From Aquiflexum sp. TKW24L (lineage in GTDB: Bacteria; Bacteroidota; Bacteroidia; Cytophagales; Cyclobacteriaceae): a DNA stretch of 64,000 nt. The position numbers and the translations under genes are program-made. Shown one piece after another: positions 43,737 through 50,931 of this stretch. Location: the NCBI RefSeq assembly GCF_023502205.1, contig NZ_JAMFLG010000008.1, forward strand, positions 1-64,000, written 5' to 3'. The notes beneath the pieces are model-generated. The model saw nothing but the letters and a program-made list of their open reading frames with translations, was not told the DNA's origin and searched no databases. Numbering within the stretch: the first letter of the stretch is position 1; each line of letters starts with the position of its first letter.

Positions 43737-45563
43737 TCAATCGGTAGTATCCTTTTTAGCAGCACTTTTTTCCTCCCTTTGGTTCTTTCTCACTTGCTTT
43801 TTCTCCTCTCTCTCGTGTTTTTTTGCTTCTTTCGAAGATTCATTTTTTTCAACATTAGAACTTGCTGATTTGCTTGTGGATGAAGTAGCTGCATTGTTTT
43901 TTTCCAAAGCTTTCTTTTTCATTTCTTCCATACTTTCACCTGTAACGGTGGATTTCATTCCTGAAAAAATCAACTTCCACCAATAAGCAAACATGGATTT
44001 GTGTTTTTCTCTGATGAAGTACACATTTCCTTTTTTCAGCTCTCCATTTTTGCCGGGATTATTAGATTTGATGACGATTCTATTGGCTAAAAATGCGCCT
44101 ATTTTCCTCAACACATTTTCGTCTGCTTCGAAATCTTTGTTTAGCAATTCCACTTCAAGGTTCTCATACCTAAAGATCAATTCACCTGATCCATCATATT
44201 CATTAGCTAGGATATTGAAATCCATCCTGCTGACGGTTCCGGATTTCAGCCCAACTTTAGCTTCAGGTTCTATCATGGTGTTCAATGACTTGAGGTTGAG
44301 TTTTCCAAGGGTTCCTTTCAGGGTAAATTGCCCATCTGGGTTTTCCAAGTCAAATTTGACAATGGCAGTAAGCGGACCTTCGCCCATCAGTTTGGCCGTA
44401 AGGTCCAGCTCAAGTGTGCGATTTTTTCCTCTTCTTTCTATATAATTGGATACATTGGTGACATGGGCATTGATATCTGAGAAAAATATAAACCCTGACT
44501 TTGGAGACGCATTGTCAGGCCTTTCTTCGATTTTGATATAAGAATTATTGATGAATAAGTGTTCAATATGGATGATCTGCTTGAGATTATCCATGGTTTT
44601 ATTAATCATTTGGGGACGTTTTTGGAGATCCTCTTTTTTCCTTTTATCCATAAAAAGTTCTAGCTGAAGCCCATCGGATTTCAGGGTATCTACTTCTACA
44701 ATACCCTTTTGAAGATAACTCCCAAAATTGACTCCGCTAAGTTCCATTTTAGCTTTGCTGATGTCAATCCAGCTTTGGCGGCCTTCAAAAAGGGCTGTGT
44801 AGGCATATCTGTCCATTTTGTTGTGAAGTCCAATAGAACCAATGGTCATTCTCTTTGTTTGGGTATCAAAATCAATGTCCTCCACCAACGTGTATTGACG
44901 AAATTGGTCAAAATGGATTTGCGCTTTTTCGATACTTCCATGGATCATTTCGACATCAAAAAGCGAATTCGGGTTGTCAAGATTGTCTTTAGTCAATCTA
45001 AATTCTTTGGCATTGATATCCATGTTTACCATAGCAATTCTCACGGAGTCATAAACATTATTTTTGATTTCCACAGAAAGGTCATTCAACTTAAAGTTTT
45101 TGACTTCGATCAGGTCATAGTCTTTTCCATTTTTATTCTTTTGCTTTTTAGGTTCATTGAATAGCGAATCCCATGGAGGGGTGGAGGAAACAATGTTGAT
45201 ATTGTCCAATAATGCCGAATCAACTGTAATCGTATTTCGGAATAAAAAAGGAAACCATTTGAAACCGGTCAGGTCAACATGGTCTACAGTCAGGTTGACT
45301 TTGATCCTGTCTTTTCCTAGGCTTTCTGAAGGGGTGACACGGATATTTCTAATTTTGAGATAAGTACCTGAATAATCGTAATTCAACACGATCTCCCCAA
45401 ACGTTACTTCATGTTCCCCAAACCTGCTTGTCCGAGTAATCATGTTAGAAATCAGCCTGTCAGCATTGCTGTTCAAATACTTATTGATCAGAATTGGTAG
45501 GCTTAAAAAACCTATAAACCCAATAACTATCAGAACACTCAGAATAATTAACAGTTTTTTCAT
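43737..45563 (-). CDS. AsmA/DUF748-like envelope protein
   Basis: The 608-aa protein has an N-terminal membrane anchor (KKLLIILSVLIVIGFIGFLSLPIL) and a long periplasmic region of repeated beta strands like the AsmA/DUF748 group (VDHVDLTGFKWFPF, KNFKLNDLSVEIKN, SKAKMELSGVNF, GTLGKLNLKSLN). Such proteins form lipid-transfer grooves between membranes. The last 60 residues are a highly charged Lys/Glu tail. I start it at the ATG at 45563, next to the anchor; an upstream ATG adds 14 untypical residues. Exact function unknown. Confidence 0.75.
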   Translation of the reverse strand: MKKLLIILSVLIVIGFIGFLSLPILINKYLNSNADRLISNMITRTSRFGEHEVTFGEIVLNYDYSGTYLKIRNIRVTPSESLGKDRIKVNLTVDHVDLTGFKWFPFLFRNTITVDSALLDNINIVSSTPPWDSLFNEPKKQKNKNGKDYDLIEVKNFKLNDLSVEIKNNVYDSVRIAMVNMDINAKEFRLTKDNLDNPNSLFDVEMIHGSIEKAQIHFDQFRQYTLVEDIDFDTQTKRMTIGSIGLHNKMDRYAYTALFEGRQSWIDISKAKMELSGVNFGSYLQKGIVEVDTLKSDGLQLELFMDKRKKEDLQKRPQMINKTMDNLKQIIHIEHLFINNSYIKIEERPDNASPKSGFIFFSDINAHVTNVSNYIERRGKNRTLELDLTAKLMGEGPLTAIVKFDLENPDGQFTLKGTLGKLNLKSLNTMIEPEAKVGLKSGTVSRMDFNILANEYDGSGELIFRYENLEVELLNKDFEADENVLRKIGAFLANRIVIKSNNPGKNGELKKGNVYFIREKHKSMFAYWWKLIFSGMKSTVTGESMEEMKKKALEKNNAATSSTSKSASSNVEKNESSKEAKKHEREEKKQVRKNQREEKSAAKKDTTD

Positions 45564-45630
45564 TTTGGGGGTATAAAACTGAGTTAAGTTATTGAAAAAT
45601 AACATTCAAAACCCGAATTTTTACAATAAT

Positions 45631-46584
45631 TTAGTTTACGGGCAACTTAATGATGTAATCCTGATCCTTTTTGATTTTAAGTCGCTGAGACCTGAGCCAG
45701 GGATTGTGGAGTTTTAATTCTTTATAATTACTGTTGTGCTGAATGGCCCAATTGGCAAGGCTGCTTATAGACTGGTTTACTTTTAATTCCCGAAAAAGTG
45801 GTTGTTTATAAAGGTCCTTCTCGGTCAGTTCAAGCCCATATTTGCCTGGATTCTCAAAAATTTCTTTAAATGCCAGGATCCTAAAAAGATACCTGCTTGT
45901 CTCCTCTACGAGGTAGAGATTATAATAACTGCTTTGGTTTTGTTCTTCTTTTCTTTTTCTGATGCCTGCGATACCGATATTGTAACTTGCAGCTACAGAG
46001 GTCCAGTTTCCAAATTTTGCAAAAGAGGATTTCAGGTACTTACACGCAACCAAAGTGGATTTTTCAAGGTGGTATCTTTCGTCGATATCATCATTGACTT
46101 CCAATTTAAAATCTTTGGCCGTTCCGGGCATGATTTGCCAAAAACCCTTTGCTCCCGCTGGTGAGGTTACATTCATCAATCCTGACTCGGCCATTGCCAA
46201 GTATTTGAAATCATCCGGGATGCCTTGTTGCTGAAGGATTTTCTCAATGGTTGGCAGGAATTTACCTGCTCTTTTCATCAAAAGAATCATATTTGATTCC
46301 CAATACGCGTTGACATAAATCTCTCTTTCAAACCTTTCCAATACATCGGTCTGATCCATGGGGACAGGCTCATCCGCGAAGGTTACTTTTTGGGGGATGT
46401 CAAAAATTTTGAGTTTTGCCTCAGGAATACTGATCCTAAATTGCTCGCCATCCGCTGACTGGACGAGGACTTCTTCACTGTTTTGGGTTTCAGTCTTTTT
46501 TTCAAACTGAAGGAAAAGATTCCAGACAAGAAGTCCCAAGATCAGGCCATAGATAATAAATAGGTGGTAGCGTCTCAAAATCAA
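45631..46584 (-). CDS. Membrane-anchored lytic transglycosylase
   Basis: The 317-aa protein has one N-terminal membrane segment (about 8-25) and a C-terminal SLT (transglycosylase) domain with catalytic Glu133 in YLAMAESGLMN, GAKGFWQIMPGTA and ASYNIGIAGI. This is the MltD/SLT-type layout without LysM repeats. It would cleave peptidoglycan with formation of 1,6-anhydro ends. It overlaps the upstream LOG-family gene by 4 bases. Confidence 0.92.
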   Translation of the reverse strand: MILRRYHLFIIYGLILGLLVWNLFLQFEKKTETQNSEEVLVQSADGEQFRISIPEAKLKIFDIPQKVTFADEPVPMDQTDVLERFEREIYVNAYWESNMILLMKRAGKFLPTIEKILQQQGIPDDFKYLAMAESGLMNVTSPAGAKGFWQIMPGTAKDFKLEVNDDIDERYHLEKSTLVACKYLKSSFAKFGNWTSVAASYNIGIAGIRKRKEEQNQSSYYNLYLVEETSRYLFRILAFKEIFENPGKYGLELTEKDLYKQPLFRELKVNQSISSLANWAIQHNSNYKELKLHNPWLRSQRLKIKKDQDYIIKLPVN

Positions 46585-47315
46585 TAATTGGGGGTGAGCA
46601 AATATTTACTGTAAAATTCATCGATGACCCTGACAGCCTCCGAAGCATCATCTACAAGGTAAAACAGGTCTAGGTCTTCCTTGCTGATATAATTGTATTT
46701 CTGAAGTGGGGTGTTTTTGATCCATTCGATCAGCCCTTCCCAAAATGCTTTTCCTACCAGTACAATCGGAAAACGGCCTATCTTGATAGTTTGTATCAAG
46801 GTGAACGCTTCAAAAAGTTCATCTAAGGTTCCAAACCCTCCGGGAAGTACGACAAATCCTTGGGAATATTTTGTAAACATGACCTTTCTGACAAAGAAAT
46901 AATCAAACATGATCATTTTATCAGGATCGATATATATGTTACCCTTGGCTTCAAAAGGTAACTTGATGCAAAGACCAACGGACTTTCCGTTTTCGGAATT
47001 TGCCCCTTTATTGGCTGCTTCCATGATACCTGGACCGCCTCCTGTAATGACGCCATAACCGTGACGCACGAGTTTGGCGGAGATTTCTTCGGCCATGATG
47101 TAGTGAGGGTCATCAGAAGCAGTTCTTGCCGAACCGAAAACAGAAACACAAGGCCCTATTTTGGAGAGTTTCTCAAACCCTTCGACAAACTCCGCGATAA
47201 CTTTAAAAATTGCCCAAGAGTCTGCACTCTTGATCTCGTTCCAGTCTCGTTCTGTAAAGGCTTTACGGATTTTTTCTTCCCTTTTTTCTTCAAAATTATC
47301 AAATCTACTGCTCAT
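46581..47315 (-). CDS. LOG family (TIGR00730) nucleotide phosphoribohydrolase-like protein
   Basis: The 244-aa protein has the Rossmann-fold LOG motifs GGGPGIMEAANKGA and PGGFGTLDELFEAFT. Members release adenine-type bases from nucleoside 5'-monophosphates; the plant-like cytokinin-activating function is known for some. In bacteria the physiological role is often unclear. It is longer than minimal LOG proteins because of an N-terminal helix of about 60 residues. Its end overlaps the transglycosylase start. Confidence 0.93.
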   Translation of the reverse strand: MSSRFDNFEEKREEKIRKAFTERDWNEIKSADSWAIFKVIAEFVEGFEKLSKIGPCVSVFGSARTASDDPHYIMAEEISAKLVRHGYGVITGGGPGIMEAANKGANSENGKSVGLCIKLPFEAKGNIYIDPDKMIMFDYFFVRKVMFTKYSQGFVVLPGGFGTLDELFEAFTLIQTIKIGRFPIVLVGKAFWEGLIEWIKNTPLQKYNYISKEDLDLFYLVDDASEAVRVIDEFYSKYLLTPNY

Positions 47316-47497
47316 TATTTTCTTGTTATGGTTCCTTGGGTAATTTATGAGAATGGAATTCCAATATAGGATTTAATGGATTGTAACGGAAAGACAGATC
47401 GGATAAATGAAGAGGCACACACTAATTATGGATTCATAGAGATGAATTGTTTTGATACAGAACTCTTTTTACTTTCGCAGGGCTATTAATATCGAAC

Positions 47498-48109
47498 ATG
47501 AATCTTCAAAAAAAATCGCAGGAAGTGAGAATGGTATTTGAAGAACTCGATGCCGAGATCAAAGTTTTTATAGATTCAAGTCAACTTGGCTGTCTTTCAG
47601 GATGCGGGTTTTGTTGTTCCAATCCCAAAGTGAGTGCGTCCGTTCTGGAATTTCTTCCTTTGGCTTTTGATTTATATGAAAAAGGAAAAGCTGAAAAGGC
47701 ATTGGAGCTCTTGGAATCCAAGAACGGGCAAGATTATTGTATTATTTACAAAGTGACCTCAGCGGATGCTTCTATGGGGTTTTGTTCTGATTATCAAAAT
47801 AGGGGAATGATTTGTAGGCTTTTTGGTTCCTCAGCAAGGAAAAACAGAGATTCCCAAAAGGAAATCATCACCTGTAAGAAAATTAAAGAAGCCAAAGCAG
47901 AGAATTTTAAATCCGCTTCTATTGCAGTCAATGAGGGCATGCCTGTACCTTTGAGCAGTGATGCTTATTCACGACTTTATAATATTGATTTTCAATTGAC
48001 AACTGACCAAATGCCCATCAACAAAGCGATACAAAAGGCCTTGGAAGCAGTTTTAAGGTTCAAATATTATGAAGAAAGTGAGTTATCCGAACCTTCTGAA
48101 AGTTTCTGA
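47498..48109 (+). CDS. YkgJ family cysteine-cluster protein
   Basis: The 203-aa protein carries the CxxxCxxCC cluster (CLSGCGFCC near residue 29-37) and later cysteines (CSDYQ, CRLFG, CKKIK) typical of YkgJ/UPF0153 proteins, which are thought to bind a zinc or iron-sulfur cofactor. The enzymatic role is unknown. The start is an ATG after a plausible AT-rich leader; it is transcribed away from the LOG gene. The following gene is 65 bases downstream. Confidence 0.9.
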   Translation: MNLQKKSQEVRMVFEELDAEIKVFIDSSQLGCLSGCGFCCSNPKVSASVLEFLPLAFDLYEKGKAEKALELLESKNGQDYCIIYKVTSADASMGFCSDYQNRGMICRLFGSSARKNRDSQKEIITCKKIKEAKAENFKSASIAVNEGMPVPLSSDAYSRLYNIDFQLTTDQMPINKAIQKALEAVLRFKYYEESELSEPSESF

Positions 48110-48174
48110 AACGGTCTTTTTAACGTATATTGTAAAGAATTAATAATCAATCTGAGCTTCCTAAATTATCAATT

Positions 48175-48531
48175 ATGTTGAATGTTTCTGAAATCATACA
48201 CACTGTCAAGCAACTTATTGAAGTAAGAATAAAGCTTGTAAAAGACGAAATAAACGAGCAGATTTCTAATGTTCTGACACGAATATTATTACTTGTCCTA
48301 ATGGGAGCAGTTTCTACCCTGATACTTATTTTTGCCAGTTTTGCATTAGCGTTTTATTTAAGTTCACTAGTACAATCCACTTCACAAGGTTTTTTATATG
48401 TTGCCTTGATTTACCTTTTGGTGTTAGTACTACTATATTTCTTGAAAGATTCAATGACTATGGGAAGAGGCTTTCAAAGCATTATCAATGCGTTTTTTTT
48501 CAGACCTAAAAAGAAAATAGACAATGAATAA
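48175..48531 (+). CDS. Phage holin superfamily III-like membrane protein
   Basis: The 118-aa protein has an amphipathic N-terminal helix (ISEIIHTVKQLIEVRIKLVKDEI-like) and two membrane segments (about 38-62 and 73-92), the layout of Phage_holin_3_6 / YqjE-type proteins found in many Bacteroidota chromosomes. No other phage genes are near, so a housekeeping envelope role is more likely than lysis. It overlaps the next gene by 8 bases. Confidence 0.85.
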   Translation: MLNVSEIIHTVKQLIEVRIKLVKDEINEQISNVLTRILLLVLMGAVSTLILIFASFALAFYLSSLVQSTSQGFLYVALIYLLVLVLLYFLKDSMTMGRGFQSIINAFFFRPKKKIDNE

Positions 48532-48898
48532 GGAATTGGTACAAAAAGCACAAGAACTTGAGCAGACTCTGCATATGCAATTAAGTTTTGCCAAGAAAGA
48601 ATCAGAAGGATTGATAAAGGTCGGAGGTGTAGCTTTGGCAGGTGCTGTCGTGGCTTTTGTTGCCTACAGGGTCTTTGGCAATAAAAAGAACACAAAGACA
48701 AAAAAAGTCCTTGAAACTTTGGAAAAAGAGGGGCTTCTTGATCAAGATATCAGAGATAGGATTACAAAAAAGAATAAAATCGGTCTGCTCGGCAGGCTTG
48801 GTACAATTTTGCTTCCAATTGCTGTCAATTTTGGTCGGGAGCAATTATTAAATAGATTGAACGAACCAAAAAACAAATCTGAAGAGGATGCAAAATAA
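48524..48898 (+). CDS. Small membrane-anchored protein of unknown function
   Basis: The 124-aa protein has a helical N-terminus, one membrane segment (about 32-50, GGVALAGAVVAFVAYRVF) and a Lys-rich region, followed by a second hydrophobic patch (LGRLGTILLPIAVNFG). It is translated from an ATG inside the end of the holin-like gene and itself overlaps the next gene by 11 bases. Such a gene often accompanies the holin-like protein in Bacteroidota. No known domain. Confidence 0.7.
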   Translation: MNKELVQKAQELEQTLHMQLSFAKKESEGLIKVGGVALAGAVVAFVAYRVFGNKKNTKTKKVLETLEKEGLLDQDIRDRITKKNKIGLLGRLGTILLPIAVNFGREQLLNRLNEPKNKSEEDAK

Positions 48899-49652
48899 TG
48901 TAGGCCTGAAACTGTGGGAATTGACCCAATCAGGCCGAAAAGGAATCGCATGGCTTATCGATCCAGATGATATTCAGTCTCAATCTTTTTTTGAAAATCA
49001 GCTTCTGGAAGCTGTAGAGCTGAAAATAGATTTTTTCTTTTTGGGAGGCAGTCTGATTCAGCAGAATACAATTGGTGACATCATTAAATTTATTAAGTCA
49101 ATCACAGAAGAAATTCCTGTAATTATTTTTCCTGGAAACTCACTTCAATTTTCTCCTCTTGCAGATGCGATCTTATTTCTTTCTTTGATTTCGGGGAGAA
49201 ATCCTGATTTATTGATCGGACAGCATGTTAATATTGCTCCTATCTTGGATAAAAGTAAAGTAGAAGTGTTACCAACTGGTTACATGTTGGTAGATGGCGG
49301 TCAGACGACAAGCGTCCATTATATCAGTCAGACGATTCCTCTGCCTAATCATCATCCCGAATTGGCCGTTGCGACGGCTTTGGCAGGCCATTTTTTGGGA
49401 TTGCAATATTTCTATCTGGATGCTGGCAGCGGCGCTCCTAATCCTGTATCTCCGGAAATTATTAAGGCTATAAAGAAAAAGATAAAATCACCAATTTTTG
49501 TAGGGGGGGGACTCAATACAATTGAGAAAATCAAAACTGCCTTTGAATCTGGAGCAGATGTCGTGGTCATTGGAAATGGCGCAGGAAAAAATCCAAACCT
49601 GATCAAAGAAGCAGCTGAATACTTGGAATCAGCTAGGATTTTATCCAATTAA
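48888..49652 (+). CDS. Geranylgeranylglyceryl phosphate synthase family protein
   Basis: The 254-aa protein is a PcrB/GGGPS TIM barrel: AWLIDPDD near residue 23, FFFLGGSL, IIFPGNSLQFSP, the phosphate-binding VGGGLNT and VVIGNGAG, and YFYLDAGSGAPNPV. The enzyme joins a polyprenyl diphosphate to sn-glycerol-1-phosphate by an ether link. Bacteroidota members have been shown to make archaeal-type G1P ethers, though the cell product is uncertain. It shares an overlapping unit with the two membrane proteins before it, which suggests a membrane lipid theme but does not prove it. The stop precedes a terminator. Confidence 0.92.
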   Translation: MQNNVGLKLWELTQSGRKGIAWLIDPDDIQSQSFFENQLLEAVELKIDFFFLGGSLIQQNTIGDIIKFIKSITEEIPVIIFPGNSLQFSPLADAILFLSLISGRNPDLLIGQHVNIAPILDKSKVEVLPTGYMLVDGGQTTSVHYISQTIPLPNHHPELAVATALAGHFLGLQYFYLDAGSGAPNPVSPEIIKAIKKKIKSPIFVGGGLNTIEKIKTAFESGADVVVIGNGAGKNPNLIKEAAEYLESARILSN

Positions 49653-49684
49653 AAAGCGCTTCCCGGTTTCCCGAAAAGCGCTTT
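49653..49684. terminator. Terminator shared by converging genes
   Basis: AAAGCGCT pairs with AGCGCTTT across a 16-base loop (about 49653-49684) with A- and T-rich flanks. It lies between the stop codons of the GGGP synthase gene (plus strand) and pheS (minus strand) and can serve either. Confidence 0.65.
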
Positions 49685-49686
49685 GT

Positions 49687-50715
49687 TTAAAGCATTGGTC
49701 GAAATTGCCGGAGAAACCGTACATCATTTTCAGTAAATAACCTGAGGTCTTTGATCTGATATTTGAGCATCGCAATTCTTTCAATTCCCATTCCAAAGGC
49801 AAAACCTGTATATTTTTTGGAATCTATACCACAATTTTCCAAAACATTGGGATCGACCATTCCCGAACCGCCGATTTCCACCCAACCGGTACCTTTACAG
49901 ACATTACAGCCTTTTCCCCCGCATATCAGACAGCTGATATCAATCTCCGCACTGGGTTCTGTAAATGGAAAAAAGGATGGTCTAAACCTGACTTTTGTTT
50001 CCTTGCCAAACATCTCTTTGGCAAAATGGTAAAGGGTATTTTTCAGGTCAGCGAATCCTACATTTTCATCCACATACAATCCTTCCACCTGATGGAAAAT
50101 ACAGTGAGCGCGCGCAGAAATCGCCTCGTTCCTGTAAACCCTTCCCGGAGAAAGTGTCCTGATAGGTGGCTTTTGGTTTTCCATGACACGCACCTGCACC
50201 GATGAAGTATGGGTTCTCAAAGCCACGTCAGGATTTTTTTCCAAGAAAAATGTGTCCTGCATTTCCCTTGCCGGATGGTTTTCAGGAAAATTCAATGCCG
50301 TGAAATTATGCCAATCGTCTTCTATCTCAGGACCTTCGGAAAGGTTAAATCCGATTCTTTCGAATATCTCGATGATCCGCTGTCTCGTAGCTGTCAAGGG
50401 ATGGATTCCTCCTGCCGCGATTTTGGTGGCAGGTAAAGTCAAGTCCTGATCAAAGGATTTGGTTTGTTTCTTGGCTTGATTCACCTGATAGATCAGCTCC
50501 TGAAATTTCTCATCAGCCAATTGCTTGACTTCATTGACCAATTGCCCGTACTCCTTTTTCTGGTCATTTGGAATATTCCTCATTTCGGCAAAAAGCTCCC
50601 CAACCACACTTTTCTTGCTGATGAATTTCATCCTGTAAGCCTCCAACTCCTCCTCGTTGCCCGCTTCGGCCACAGAGATGGCGGATTTGATGGCTTCTAT
50701 TTTTTCCTGATGCAT
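49687..50715 (-). CDS. pheS: Phenylalanine-tRNA ligase alpha subunit
   Basis: The 342-aa protein is a full PheS: N-terminal coiled-coil tRNA-binding region and class II catalytic core with GPEIEDDWHNFTALNFPENHPAR, the GRVYRNEAISARAH motif and FAFGMGIERIAMLKY near the end. It charges tRNA-Phe with PheT, which is not in the window. I start it at the ATG at 50715; an in-frame ATG 69 bases upstream precedes a non-conserved stretch. A cysteine set (CLICGGKGCNVCKG) in the core is a zinc-type insertion seen in some bacteria. Confidence 0.97.
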   Translation of the reverse strand: MHQEKIEAIKSAISVAEAGNEEELEAYRMKFISKKSVVGELFAEMRNIPNDQKKEYGQLVNEVKQLADEKFQELIYQVNQAKKQTKSFDQDLTLPATKIAAGGIHPLTATRQRIIEIFERIGFNLSEGPEIEDDWHNFTALNFPENHPAREMQDTFFLEKNPDVALRTHTSSVQVRVMENQKPPIRTLSPGRVYRNEAISARAHCIFHQVEGLYVDENVGFADLKNTLYHFAKEMFGKETKVRFRPSFFPFTEPSAEIDISCLICGGKGCNVCKGTGWVEIGGSGMVDPNVLENCGIDSKKYTGFAFGMGIERIAMLKYQIKDLRLFTENDVRFLRQFRPML

Positions 50716-50891
50716 GTCCTGTTCAATTTTCAGAGCCACAAATCTAAAATAAATGACGGGAAATGCACTTTTTTTGAAAGGCAAAATCCTGAAGGATCAT
50801 CTTCTCATTTTGCCTGTTTTCCAATAAATCAACGAATCTTTTCAAAAAATTGAAAACATCGCTTTAATCTGCGCTTGAAGGGTATTTACTA

Positions 50892-50928
50892 AAAAGAAAA
50901 AGAGACCGGTGATAGGGTCTCTTTTTTG
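50892..50928 (-). terminator. Intrinsic terminator of the outer-membrane protein gene
   Basis: On the minus strand AAAAGAGACC and GGTCTCTTTT form a stem with an 8-base loop, followed by a T-rich run. It begins just after the stop codon at 50932. Confidence 0.8.
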
Positions 50929-50931
50929 TTT

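Noticed and set aside
48175-48898. A prophage remnant because of the holin-like protein.
   Set aside because: No lysin, terminase, portal or integrase genes lie around it; holin superfamily III-like proteins are common core genes in Bacteroidota.
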